From the NCBI GenBank assembly GCA_963780165.1, contig CAWABB010000007.1, positions 186,001-250,000 of the forward strand: a DNA stretch of 64,000 bases. The letters are read 5' to 3'. Source of the stretch: CAWABB01 sp963780165. GTDB taxonomy: Bacteria; Bacteroidota; Ignavibacteria; UBA10030; UBA6906. Below, piece after piece: positions 23,523 to 32,539 of this stretch (within the stretch, counting starts at the first letter, position 1; the number at the start of each line of letters is the position of its first letter). The notes under the pieces are model-generated. The model saw only the letters and a program-made list of their open reading frames with translations, ran no database searches and had not been told where the DNA came from. The position numbers and the translations under genes are program-made.

Positions 23523-25683
23523 CACACGGGCGCCCCGCAGGCCGGGTCGGCGCCTGTGGTCCGCGGTCATTCTCAGCGCGTGGAACGGCACCGTGTGGTG
23601 CGGGGCCGGGTTCGGAGCCATGGTGGAACACCCGCTTGCCTTTCCTCCCGCCGCAGTGACCGTCCTTTCCGGCTCCCCCGGATCACGCTCCGAAATCGTC
23701 GTCCTGGCGAAAGACCGGCCGCTTCTTGCCGGACACGTGCTCACGGACGAGGGAATCCTCATCGAAACACAGACCTTTCGAGTTCCCGACCGATGCGGCG
23801 CAATCGCGCCGGGGGACTTCAACGGCGACGGCAAGCGGGAGTTCGCCCTGCTCTCGGCGGGGGGGACGCGCGTCCATTCGTATCTGAGCCATCCTTCCGG
23901 CTGGGCCACCAGGCGGCTCTCGCCGGGGATGCGTGCGACGAAGCTGCTGTCGGCGGACCTTAATGCGGACGGCTTCGAGGATGTCCTGTGCTATGGAAAG
24001 AACATGGCCGGTGGGATCGCGTACTTCGGCTCCCGCACCGGTCTGGTCGACTCCTCGGTCGCCATACTCGAGGACATCTCAATTGCCGATGCCGTTGCGT
24101 CTGACGTGAACGGCGACCGCGTGCCGGATCTGCTCATTGCCGATTGGCTCGGCAATGCGATCACCCTGTTCACGGGCCTCGACGGGTTGACGTTTACCGA
24201 AGCTCTCAAGGTTGATGTCCCGGGCGAGCCGCTGGAGGTCGACATCGCTGAAGCCGCCCCGGGTATCCCCTTGATGCTTGCGGTCCTGACCGGCAGCGGG
24301 AGGGCGATCCGGACGTACACGGTGGAAAAGGCCGGCGAGGTGTCGCTCGCGGAGGAGATTCGCCTCGACGCCACCGCGAAAGAGATGCGCCTCATCGACA
24401 GTGACGGGAACCGCCGCCCGGAACTGCTGGTGACGACCCCTTCCGGCATGCTGCTGGCCGAGTGGTCCCGCGGCAATCGGTTTGGGTCGTGGACGACCTA
24501 CGGCGTAGTCATCGAGTCCGGAGCGATCTCGATCCGGGACGTCGACGGCGATCGCAGACGCGACCTTGTCGCGGTGGACGCCTCCCGACGGAAGCTTGTG
24601 GTGTGCGCCAACAGTTCGGCCGGCAGTGCGACCTCGTGGCCCGACGTCTTCGTGACCTCGGGAGAACCCGTGGACGCGGTCCTCTCCGACGTGAACCTGG
24701 ACGGGAACAAGGACCTGGTCGTAGCCTGTCGCCGTCCTCCGGTCCTCGCTGTCCTCGGCAGTGACGGACATGGAAAGTACGCACTGGAACAGACGGTGCC
24801 CATACCGGAGAAACCCACCGCCGTGATTGCGGTGCGGGAGCTGCGGGGAGCACCGAAGACCATCGTCACTTCACACGCCATGACAAACTCCGTCGGCGTG
24901 ATCTCGTTCAATGAGCGCGGGATGTCAGGCGCGGTGCGAACGATTGCCACGGCCGACCGCCCGCAGGTCCTGGCCGCTGCACGGGACTCGAACGATGCGC
25001 TGCAGGTCCTGGTGATGACCGGCCCGGCGACGGGTCGTGGGTATACGCTCTCATGGTTTGACGAGCGTTCGGAAGGCCAGTTTGTCGAGCGCCCTTCCGG
25101 CGTGCCACCCACGATGCGCATCGCTCGCGCAGTTGCCGATTGCAGGGGAGGAGCGCCCGTGACGATCGCGGCGTTGGTTCGGGACCGCGACCGAAGCGGA
25201 CTGTACGCCTGGACGGGGAGAACGGTGCCCTCAACAATCGATCTGTTCAGCGCGGTCTCGGCCTCATCCACGAAACTCCTTGCCGGAGAACTGACGGTGC
25301 GGGGGGATTTCACGGTCTTCTACTATGATGATGTTCCCGGGAATGAAATCGGTATGACGACGTATCTCGGGTCTCAGGGGACGTGGACGCAGCCTGTCGT
25401 ATCCGGAGGCCTGTCGCCGGACATTACGGCCGGATTGATTGCGACTGACATGACGGGGGATGGGAAGCCCGACCTGTTGTACGCCGACCGGCGAAGGGGA
25501 ATGATCGTGCTCCTCGCGGGCGCTCCCGGCTCGACCCGCGCCGATGCCCGAAACCTTCTGCAGGCATCGGGCACGAGGGTGGTCGCTGTCGGCGACCTCA
25601 AAACCAGCGGAACACGTGATCTTTTTGTGATTCGCAAGGGGGAGAATGCTGTGAGCATGATCAGGGGAGTCGTGGGTCCGTGA
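23515..25683 (+). CDS. FG-GAP/VCBS-repeat beta-propeller protein, probably exported
   Basis: A 722-residue protein built of FG-GAP-type repeats, expected to fold as one or two beta-propellers that bind calcium. At least six calcium-loop motifs are visible, for example DFNGDGKREF, DLNADGFEDV, DVNGDRVPDL, DVDGDRRRDL, DVNLDGNKDL and DMTGDGKPDL. The N-terminus (R-rich, then residues ~14-35 hydrophobic) is signal-like but not a perfect signal peptide. No type IX sorting domain is seen. The ATG overlaps the thioesterase end; the stop overlaps the metalloprotease GTG start. Role unknown; surface adhesion or ligand binding is inferred. Confidence 0.78.
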   Translation: MADTRAPRRPGRRLWSAVILSAWNGTVWCGAGFGAMVEHPLAFPPAAVTVLSGSPGSRSEIVVLAKDRPLLAGHVLTDEGILIETQTFRVPDRCGAIAPGDFNGDGKREFALLSAGGTRVHSYLSHPSGWATRRLSPGMRATKLLSADLNADGFEDVLCYGKNMAGGIAYFGSRTGLVDSSVAILEDISIADAVASDVNGDRVPDLLIADWLGNAITLFTGLDGLTFTEALKVDVPGEPLEVDIAEAAPGIPLMLAVLTGSGRAIRTYTVEKAGEVSLAEEIRLDATAKEMRLIDSDGNRRPELLVTTPSGMLLAEWSRGNRFGSWTTYGVVIESGAISIRDVDGDRRRDLVAVDASRRKLVVCANSSAGSATSWPDVFVTSGEPVDAVLSDVNLDGNKDLVVACRRPPVLAVLGSDGHGKYALEQTVPIPEKPTAVIAVRELRGAPKTIVTSHAMTNSVGVISFNERGMSGAVRTIATADRPQVLAAARDSNDALQVLVMTGPATGRGYTLSWFDERSEGQFVERPSGVPPTMRIARAVADCRGGAPVTIAALVRDRDRSGLYAWTGRTVPSTIDLFSAVSASSTKLLAGELTVRGDFTVFYYDDVPGNEIGMTTYLGSQGTWTQPVVSGGLSPDITAGLIATDMTGDGKPDLLYADRRRGMIVLLAGAPGSTRADARNLLQASGTRVVAVGDLKTSGTRDLFVIRKGENAVSMIRGVVGP

Positions 25684-27368
25684 GCCCGCGGGTGACCATA
25701 ATGCAGGTGCTGGCCCTGGCTGCGTTTCTCGCGCCGGCCGGAGGAAGCGCGCAGCCCGACGCTGCCCAGGCCCCCGGAGCTGCGGCGGCGACCCGCCGCA
25801 TCATCGACGAGCACCATACCGCCAGCGGAGAGCCGGTGAAGTGCGGACTGCCTGCGCTGAGCGCGGCGATCCGCGATCGCATGAACATGCTGAAGCCGGG
25901 AGTGATCGACCAGGTCCTGTCGCGGCCGGACATGCAGACGTCAAAAGCCGCCGGGGGTTTCAGGGTCCACTACGATACCTCCGGGATCGATGCTCCCGCC
26001 ATGCTCGACTCTCTCAACAGGCGAATCCCGGGGACGGCACACGAATACGCAGACTCCGTGCTTGCGATCCTGGCCTACGTGCATCAGCTTCAGACGGTGG
26101 AGCTTGGATTTGATTCTCCGCAGTCTGACAGCGGACGCGGGGGAGGTGACGAATACGATCTCTACGTGGTGGAGCTGGGAAACCTCTACGGCTACACGAC
26201 GCCGGACATCGCCATCTCCCCGGGGGACACCGTGTCGTCGTTCGTCACGATCGACAACGATTTCAGTTTCGTGTCGCCGTCAAGAAATAAGGGGATGCCG
26301 GCGCTCCGTGTCACGATCGCACATGAGTATCAGCATTCCATCCAGCTCGGCCGCTACGCGTACTGGTTCGAGGATGTGTATCTCTACGAGATCAGCGCCA
26401 CCTGGATGGAAGATGTCGCGTACACGGACGTCAACGACTACTACAATTATATGTACGCGAGCTGGGGCCACTTCAGAAATCCCCGGACCCTGTTCCTCTC
26501 GGGGGACGACCTGATCATGTACAGCAGGGCGATCTGGGGGATCTACCTGGAGAAGCGTTTCGGCCCGGACATCATGAGGAGAATCTGGGAGCACACGCGC
26601 CTGTCCCGCCCGCCGGAAGCGATGGATAGAACCCTCCGGGAGCGGCAGTCCTCACTGTCGGCCGCGTTCGCGGAATGGACGCTCTGGAACTACTTCACCG
26701 GCGCCAGGGCGGATTCTGTCGCCTACTACCCTGAAGGACGGTCGTATCCGCTGATAACACAGACCAGAATCACGTTCAACCCGCCCCCCTCAACGCGGGA
26801 GCTGAATGATTCGCTCCGCTCGTATGGGGCCCAGTACTACGAAGTCTTCTCCCCCGGGGACACGAGCACCGTGATCGCGATCAACACAGACTACTCCGGA
26901 GGCTTCGGAGACAGCCCGTACCAGTCGTACCAGGTTGCCCTTTCGTCCACCAATCCCGACGGGACGTATCTTCGCGCGGGTGCATCGCTGTACGCCCGCG
27001 TGCGCGGCGAGACACCCTCCGACTGGTCCTCCTGGGTGATCTGGGACAGCACGATCACCGGCGGGGCGCGTGTGATGGTCCCCGAGGCCACGCCTTTCCC
27101 CAATCCTTTCAGGCCTGACGGAACAAATGAAGTGTCGATCCCGCTGAGCGCAACCGCTCCGGTGAAGGCGACGCTCACAATCTTCAGCACGACATTCGAG
27201 AGGGTGGCGACGATTGAAGGGTTCTCCCTGTCGTTCAATGGCACGCAGGTGGTGCGGTGGGACGGGAAGACTGATCGTGGCGCGATGGCCGGGTCGGGCG
27301 TGTACATCTTTGTGATCACTCTTCCCGACAGGACACTGACCGGAAAGGTGGCGGTCATCCGGCCATGA
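25680..27368 (+). CDS. Exported zinc metalloprotease-like protein with type IX sorting domain
   Basis: A 562-residue secreted protein. A signal peptide (residues ~1-25) is followed by a domain with the zinc motif HEYQHSIQ (HEXXH) near residue 215, similar to MXAN_6640-like putative metalloproteases. The C-terminal ~85 residues, from 'ATPFPNPFRPDG', have the FlgD-Ig-like fold used as a sorting signal by the type IX (Por) system: 'VRWDGKTDRGAMAGSGVYIF' and 'GKVAVI' near the end. So it is probably exported to the cell surface or medium. The start is GTG overlapping the upstream TGA, and the stop overlaps ccmA by four bases, which places a secreted protease in the same transcript as the cytochrome maturation genes. 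Confidence 0.82.
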   Translation: MSPRVTIMQVLALAAFLAPAGGSAQPDAAQAPGAAAATRRIIDEHHTASGEPVKCGLPALSAAIRDRMNMLKPGVIDQVLSRPDMQTSKAAGGFRVHYDTSGIDAPAMLDSLNRRIPGTAHEYADSVLAILAYVHQLQTVELGFDSPQSDSGRGGGDEYDLYVVELGNLYGYTTPDIAISPGDTVSSFVTIDNDFSFVSPSRNKGMPALRVTIAHEYQHSIQLGRYAYWFEDVYLYEISATWMEDVAYTDVNDYYNYMYASWGHFRNPRTLFLSGDDLIMYSRAIWGIYLEKRFGPDIMRRIWEHTRLSRPPEAMDRTLRERQSSLSAAFAEWTLWNYFTGARADSVAYYPEGRSYPLITQTRITFNPPPSTRELNDSLRSYGAQYYEVFSPGDTSTVIAINTDYSGGFGDSPYQSYQVALSSTNPDGTYLRAGASLYARVRGETPSDWSSWVIWDSTITGGARVMVPEATPFPNPFRPDGTNEVSIPLSATAPVKATLTIFSTTFERVATIEGFSLSFNGTQVVRWDGKTDRGAMAGSGVYIFVITLPDRTLTGKVAVIRP

Positions 27369-28003
27369 GCGCGACAGGAACAACGCTCCGGGGGAAGGAC
27401 CTCTCGAAGTCCTACGGGAGGAAGGTCGTGTTTTCGGGGATTTCGTTTGACGCCGGGCCGGGGCAGACGCTCCTGGTCACCGGGCGCAACGGTTCCGGGA
27501 AATCGACGCTTGCGAGGATTCTGTGCGGAGTCCTCTCGCCGACCGCGGGGACCATCGCGCTTGAGCCGGATCCCGGCGAGAACCATGCCGATCGGGTCCA
27601 TCTCTTCGGCCTGGTCGCCCCGTACCTTCAGGTGTACGAGGAGTTCACCGCCGCCGAAAACCTGGCCCTCGCGACGCGCATCCGGGGCGGGATGCCAGAC
27701 ACCTCCGCCATCCGGGCGTTGCTCGACCGGGTCGGCCTCGGCAACCGGAAGGATGATGCCGTTCGCGGATTTTCGTCGGGGATGAAGCAGCGCGTAAAAT
27801 ATGCGATGGCACTGATTCACAGACCCGATGTTCTGGTCCTGGATGAGCCGATGGCCAACCTCGATGCCGAAGGCGCTTCTATGGTCAGGGAGGTCATGGC
27901 TGCGCACCGGAAGCGCGGCACCCTCATCGTCGCAACCAACGATCTCACCGATTGCGAGTCCTTTGATGTCCGCATCGACCTGACAGGGAGCGCACGTGGC
28001 TAA
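27365..28003 (+). CDS. ccmA: Cytochrome c maturation ABC ATPase CcmA
   Basis: A 212-residue ABC ATPase. Walker A is TGRNGSGKST (about residues 38-47), the signature is FSSGMKQRVKYAMAL, and Walker B is VLVLDEPMANLD. With CcmB, CcmC and CcmD it releases haem-charged CcmE in System I cytochrome c maturation. The family name rests on its place directly before ccmB-ccmC. Its end overlaps ccmB by eight bases. Confidence 0.92.
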   Translation: MSATGTTLRGKDLSKSYGRKVVFSGISFDAGPGQTLLVTGRNGSGKSTLARILCGVLSPTAGTIALEPDPGENHADRVHLFGLVAPYLQVYEEFTAAENLALATRIRGGMPDTSAIRALLDRVGLGNRKDDAVRGFSSGMKQRVKYAMALIHRPDVLVLDEPMANLDAEGASMVREVMAAHRKRGTLIVATNDLTDCESFDVRIDLTGSARG

Positions 28004-28679
28004 GGCCGGACAATGGCTCCGATCGGTTGCGGCTGTCTTTGACAAGGACTGGCGGTCCGAGCTCAGGACGCGGTACGCCATCAGCGCCCTCCTGATGTTC
28101 GTCGTCACCACGATCGCCATTTTGATGTTCTCCCTCGGGAGCGAGGAGGCGCCGCAGGAGGTCCTGTCCGGGATGCTCTGGGTCGTCATTTTCTTCGCTG
28201 CAATGTCCGGCCTCTCGCGGACCTTTGTCGCCGAAGAGGAGCGGGGCACGACGATGACCCTTCAGCTCCTCACGTCGCCGGGCGCCGTCTTCTTCGGGAA
28301 GCTCTTGTTCAATCTGGTGCTGGTCAGCGGACTCTCGGTGTTCACGGTGCTCCTGTACGCCCTCTTCATCAACGGGTTCGTGATCAAGAACGTCCTGCTG
28401 TTTGCGTTGACGATCGCCCTGGGGAGCGTCGGGTTCTCGGCCGCGGCCACGATCATTGCCGCGATCATCGCGAAAGCCGCCACCCGGGGCACGCTCTATC
28501 CGGTGCTTTCGTTTCCGGTCCTGCTGCCGCTGCTTCTGGCCGTCATCAACGCCACGCGACTGGCGGCGGAGGGGGCCGTGCTGGCGGACGCGGCAGGTGA
28601 ATTTCAACTTCTCATTTCCTATATTGTCGTTGTCGTGACGGCATCCGCTCTCGTCTTCGAATACGTCTGGAAGGAATGA
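27996..28679 (+). CDS. ccmB: Haem exporter membrane subunit CcmB
   Basis: A 227-residue inner-membrane protein with six predicted helices, from 'YAISALLMFVVTTIAILMFS' to 'FQLLISYIVVVVTASALVF'. The segment 'SGLSRTFVAEEERGTTMTLQLL' is the conserved cytoplasmic loop of CcmB. It pairs with CcmA. The start is GTG within the end of ccmA. Confidence 0.92.
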   Translation: MAKAGQWLRSVAAVFDKDWRSELRTRYAISALLMFVVTTIAILMFSLGSEEAPQEVLSGMLWVVIFFAAMSGLSRTFVAEEERGTTMTLQLLTSPGAVFFGKLLFNLVLVSGLSVFTVLLYALFINGFVIKNVLLFALTIALGSVGFSAAATIIAAIIAKAATRGTLYPVLSFPVLLPLLLAVINATRLAAEGAVLADAAGEFQLLISYIVVVVTASALVFEYVWKE

Positions 28680-28682
28680 TGC

Positions 28683-29360
28683 ATGGCCCTGCGCGCGCTC
28701 CTCGGCCTCTGGCTCGGCGTCGTGATTGTCCTGGGACTCGGCCTGCCCATGGTGGCAACTCCCGTTGAATGGTACCAGTTGCCCGTCATTCCCGGTCTCG
28801 AAGACAAAGCCCGCATTATCTTCTTCCACGTTCCCACCGCCTGGCTCGCCGTTGTCGGGTTCGCGATGAGCCTCATCTTCGGCGTCCGCTACCTCCGCTC
28901 CAGGAAGGTTGACGACGACATCAAATCGTCGGCCTCCGCCGGGATCGGCTTCATGTTCTGCATCCTTGCGACCGTCACCGGCGCGATCTGGGCAAAGTTC
29001 AGCTGGGGGACATACTGGAACTGGGATCCGCGGCAGACGTCGATCTTCGTCCTGCTCCTGATCTATGGCGCGTACTTCGCTCTCCGATCCGCAGTGGAAG
29101 GGGAAGAGCGGCGCGCGACTCTTGCAGCGGTGTACTCGATCATCGCCGGGGTCACTATGCCGTTCTTCATGTTCATCATGCCCCGCATCCTGTCGAGCCT
29201 CCACCCCGAGCCGATCTTGAACACACAGGGGAAACTCCACATGAACACGATCATGTTCGCCGTGTTCCTTGCTTCCCTGATCGGGTTTACGGGCGTTTAC
29301 TGGTGGATGTGGCGGCTGCAGGTGCGCACGGAACAGTTGCATCATCGCATCGGTCCTTAA
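28683..29360 (+). CDS. ccmC: Haem-handling membrane protein CcmC
   Basis: A 225-residue protein with six membrane helices that loads haem onto CcmE. The tryptophan-rich periplasmic haem-binding loop reads WGTYWNWDPRQTS, and the flanking histidines are in 'FFHVPTAWLA' and 'GKLHMNTIMFAV'. It starts three bases after ccmB and is followed by ccmD after 15 bases. Confidence 0.93.
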   Translation: MALRALLGLWLGVVIVLGLGLPMVATPVEWYQLPVIPGLEDKARIIFFHVPTAWLAVVGFAMSLIFGVRYLRSRKVDDDIKSSASAGIGFMFCILATVTGAIWAKFSWGTYWNWDPRQTSIFVLLLIYGAYFALRSAVEGEERRATLAAVYSIIAGVTMPFFMFIMPRILSSLHPEPILNTQGKLHMNTIMFAVFLASLIGFTGVYWWMWRLQVRTEQLHHRIGP

Positions 29361-29375
29361 TTGAAAGGTGCCACG

Positions 29376-29516
29376 GTGGATTTTCTGAGCCAGAATGCGT
29401 TATATGTGGTATTGCTCATCGTCCTGGTCGTGTGGTTGGGCGTATTTCTCTACCTGTCCCGCATCGACAAACGGCTGAAGGTGCTGGAGGACGTGTACAA
29501 GAAAGCATCACAGTGA
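29376..29516 (+). CDS. ccmD: CcmD-like small membrane protein
   Basis: A 46-residue ORF in the ccmC-ccmE gap. It starts at GTG with AAGG seven bases upstream (GAAAGGTGCCACGTG-like context), has one membrane helix (about residues 9-28, ALYVVLLIVLVVWLGVFLYL) and a basic cytoplasmic tail (RIDKRLKVLEDVYKKASQ). Size, topology and position between ccmC and ccmE match CcmD, which links CcmABC to holo-CcmE. An in-frame TTG at 29361 is an alternative start. CcmD sequences are poorly conserved, so the name rests on topology and context. Confidence 0.82.
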   Translation: MDFLSQNALYVVLLIVLVVWLGVFLYLSRIDKRLKVLEDVYKKASQ

Positions 29517-29526
29517 GGGAGAGTGC

Positions 29527-29919
29527 ATGAAGCCGCGTATTATCGTTGCAGCATTGATCGTCATCGGGTTCATCATCTTCGGTTCCTATTCGTTTATGGA
29601 GAGCAACGTCGAATACACCGATATCGATGGCGCGATGAGCAAGGGCAAAACCGTCCAGCTGAAGGGGACCTGGAACAGGGATCGTGAATCGGCGTTCGAC
29701 CCTGCCACGAGCACCTTCACCTTCTATCTTGTGGACGATCGGGGCAAAGAGTGCCGCGTTGTCCTGGACGGAGCCGCCCCGAACAACTTCGAGATGGCTA
29801 CGGCGGTTGTCGCCAAGGGGCGGTTCACGTCCGATGGGTACTTCCACGCCACGGAAGTTCTGACGAAGTGCCCCTCGAAGTACGAGGCCGGCGCCGAAGA
29901 GGTCAAGCGCACCAGTTGA
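29527..29919 (+). CDS. ccmE: Cytochrome c maturation haem chaperone CcmE, CXXXY type
   Basis: A 130-residue protein with an N-terminal membrane anchor (residues ~4-22) and a periplasmic OB-fold. It carries haem from CcmABCD to CcmF. In most Proteobacteria the covalent haem ligand is a histidine in HXXXY; here the motif is CPSKY, Cys115 to Tyr119. That is the cysteine variant known from archaea and some Desulfovibrio-type bacteria. The length is short, with no long C-terminal tail. It is ten bases after ccmD. A GC-rich hairpin (29927-29944) follows its stop. Confidence 0.93.
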   Translation: MKPRIIVAALIVIGFIIFGSYSFMESNVEYTDIDGAMSKGKTVQLKGTWNRDRESAFDPATSTFTFYLVDDRGKECRVVLDGAAPNNFEMATAVVAKGRFTSDGYFHATEVLTKCPSKYEAGAEEVKRTS

Positions 29920-29926
29920 CGTATGT

Positions 29927-29944
29927 CGGGCGCCCGCGCGCCCG
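29927..29944 (+). other. GC-rich hairpin between ccmE and ccmF
   Basis: CGGGCGC (29927-29933) and GCGCCCG (29938-29944) form a perfect 7-bp stem with a four-base loop, eight bases after the ccmE stop and in the 92-base gap before ccmF. There is no U-run. It may stabilise the upstream transcript or reduce read-through into ccmF. Confidence 0.35.
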
Positions 29945-30011
29945 GGGCCACGAATAGTCCGGGCAGGCCCGCCCGCTGTTCTCTCAAACACCTTCCATAG
30001 CCGGAGACGGT

Positions 30012-32309
30012 ATGCTCGGCGGATTACTCGTCAAGCTCGCCTTTGTCAGCTGCCTGGTGTCCATTGGCGGATACCTGTACCACCTGCGCAGCGGCGATTC
30101 ACGCGGCCTCACCGTGGGGCGAGTCTTCTTCCACGGTATGGTGGTGACGGTCCTGGTCACCTCCGCGCTCCTCCTGTATCTCATCCTCACGCACCAATTC
30201 CAGTACACCTACGTTTGGAGCTACAGCTCCCGCGAGCTGCCGCTCCCGCTCCTGATCAGCACGTTCTACGCAGGACAGGAGGGGAGCTTCATGCTCTGGA
30301 CGCTGTATACGGCGGTCATCGGCGTCTTCCTCCTCCGGTACTCGTCCCTCAAGGGATATGAGCCGCAGGTCATGCCCGTCTACGGTCTGATCGCGCTGAT
30401 CCTGTTGCTGCTCCTGATTGTCAAGAATCCGTTTGCATACGTCTGGGAAACCTGGTCCGGAGAGGTGGCGCCGGGCTTCCTGCCGCCGAACGGCCGCGGG
30501 CTCAACCCGCTTCTGCAGAACTACTGGATGGTGATTCACCCGCAGGTGCTCTTCAGCGGCTTTGCCGCGATGGGCGTTCCGTACGCGTACGCCGTTGCCG
30601 CTCTGATGAAGCGCGACTACGTCAGCTGGATCAAGCCCGCGACCCCGTGGCTGGTGTTCGGTTCCATGATCCTCGGGACAGGGATCATCCTCGGAGGCTT
30701 CTGGGCGTACGAGACCCTTGGCTGGGGCGGATACTGGGGGTGGGATCCCGTCGAAAACTCGTCCCTGGTCCCGTGGCTCCTCTCCGTGGCCGCACTGCAC
30801 ATGATGTTGTCGCAGCGCAAGAGCGGCTCCTTCATCCGGACCAACCTGGCACTGTCCATGCTCTGCTTCATTTTTGTGCTGTACTCCACGTTCCTGACCC
30901 GGAGCGGCGTCCTTGGCGAGACGTCGGTCCATTCGTTCGTCGATCCCGGCATGTGGGCATACATCCTCTTGCTCGGGACGCTCATCCTCTTCACGCTGAT
31001 CGGCGCTGGCGCGCTTGTCGCCCGCTGGAAGGAGATCCCGCGGCCGGCGACGAATCATCATGTGTTCTCCCGGGAATTCATGGTGTTCCTCGGCGCCTCG
31101 GTGCTCGTCGCTTCCGCGCTGTTGATCAGCGCCGGAACCTCTTCCCCGATCATAACGGAAATTCTGTACGGGAAGAAGAGCGCGGTCGACATTTCATTCT
31201 ATGTCACCACCAACCTCCCGATTGGGATCGCGCTTGGCGTGCTCGTGGGTCTGGCGCAGCTCCTGTGGTGGAACCGTTCCCGCGGTGCGGACCTGGTGCG
31301 CACGCTCAGGACTCCAGTGCTCGTAAGCCTCGGCATCACGGCCGTGCTCGTGGCAATCGGCGTGCGCGATCTCCTCGTGGCGCTGTTTATGTTCGGTGCG
31401 GCGTTCGCCCTCGTCTCGAACGCGATGGCTGGGTGGAATATCGTCCGCGGCAACCCCCGGTTCGCCGGCGGGGCGGTAGCGCACATCGGCCTGGCAATCA
31501 TGTTTTTTGGCTTTGCCGCCTCATCAAAGTACGATTCGAAGCAAACCGTCTCCCTGAAGCGCAACCAGACCGTGGAGGCCCTCGGGTACCAGCTCACGTA
31601 CACCGGATACCGCCCGATCGAGGGAGAGAAATTTGCCTTCAACGTCCGCGTCACAAAGGACGGCAAGGAGTTCGAGGTTTCTCCGGTCATGTATTTCAGT
31701 TCGTACAACGAAGGGCTGATGCGCAATCCGGACATCGTGAACCTGATTACGAAGGATTTCTATCTTGCCCCGCTGTCGCTGGAGCAACCCGGCGTGGCGC
31801 CAAATGCCGACAAGTCGGAATTGCGACAGGGTGAGACGAAGCAGTTCGGGAGCCTGGATCTTGCTTTTCTGGGGGTGGACAGACCGGTTTTCAGGCAGGC
31901 TTCGGGCGGAGGGCGCGACCCCATGACGGTGCGGCTGGGGTACAAGCTTCAGGGCCAGCCTCCGGCCGCGCTTGAATTGAAGGAGTCTGACGGCAGCTCA
32001 GGCTTTAAGCCCGCTCTGGTTCAGGAGCGATTCACCGTCCGGGTCTCAGGTCTGACGACCGATGCAGAAGGCCGGCCTCTGATCGTCGCCGAAGTGACTG
32101 ATTTGATGGCTCAGAACGCATCCCCCGGGTCGGAAACGGATGCCGATATCCTGGTGGCGGAGGCGAGCGTGAAGCCGTTCATCAACCTCGTGTGGAGCGG
32201 CGTTATCGTGTTGGTGGTCGGCTTCCTGATCACGATCGTCAGGAGGGTGAGAGAGGCTCGCCTGAAAGACCAGAAGCCCGCCGATAGTGCAGTTGCAGAA
32301 GGAGAGTAA
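30012..32309 (+). CDS. ccmF: Cytochrome c haem lyase subunit CcmF
   Basis: A 765-residue polytopic membrane protein that transfers haem from CcmE to apocytochrome c. The WWD haem-handling loop reads WGGYWGWDPVENSSLVPWL, and the conserved 'FYAGQEGSFMLWTL' and 'LNPLLQNYWMVIHPQVLFSGF' segments are present. About 14 helices precede a large periplasmic domain (about residues 520-735) and a final helix (about 722-745). It is the last gene of the unit; no ccmG, ccmH or ccmI is in the window, so the thioredoxin-like and apocytochrome-chaperone parts must lie elsewhere. Confidence 0.95.
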   Translation: MLGGLLVKLAFVSCLVSIGGYLYHLRSGDSRGLTVGRVFFHGMVVTVLVTSALLLYLILTHQFQYTYVWSYSSRELPLPLLISTFYAGQEGSFMLWTLYTAVIGVFLLRYSSLKGYEPQVMPVYGLIALILLLLLIVKNPFAYVWETWSGEVAPGFLPPNGRGLNPLLQNYWMVIHPQVLFSGFAAMGVPYAYAVAALMKRDYVSWIKPATPWLVFGSMILGTGIILGGFWAYETLGWGGYWGWDPVENSSLVPWLLSVAALHMMLSQRKSGSFIRTNLALSMLCFIFVLYSTFLTRSGVLGETSVHSFVDPGMWAYILLLGTLILFTLIGAGALVARWKEIPRPATNHHVFSREFMVFLGASVLVASALLISAGTSSPIITEILYGKKSAVDISFYVTTNLPIGIALGVLVGLAQLLWWNRSRGADLVRTLRTPVLVSLGITAVLVAIGVRDLLVALFMFGAAFALVSNAMAGWNIVRGNPRFAGGAVAHIGLAIMFFGFAASSKYDSKQTVSLKRNQTVEALGYQLTYTGYRPIEGEKFAFNVRVTKDGKEFEVSPVMYFSSYNEGLMRNPDIVNLITKDFYLAPLSLEQPGVAPNADKSELRQGETKQFGSLDLAFLGVDRPVFRQASGGGRDPMTVRLGYKLQGQPPAALELKESDGSSGFKPALVQERFTVRVSGLTTDAEGRPLIVAEVTDLMAQNASPGSETDADILVAEASVKPFINLVWSGVIVLVVGFLITIVRRVREARLKDQKPADSAVAEGE

Positions 32310-32539
32310 GGAGAACGACCGGCGGGATCAGACGAGCGACAGGCGTGTATGCGGCACGCGACAGGGGATGAGCGGGGGCGAGTCTGTTTGGTGGGCCCGG
32401 TGACGAAGAAGAGTTCGCCGAACAAACGGAAGCGAAACGGACAGTAGATAAAAAGTGAGACGAACGACAGAACTTCTTATTGTACTGAGGATTGCACCTG
32501 ATTGTTTTCAGTGACCTCTCGCATCGGGTTTGCTGCAGA

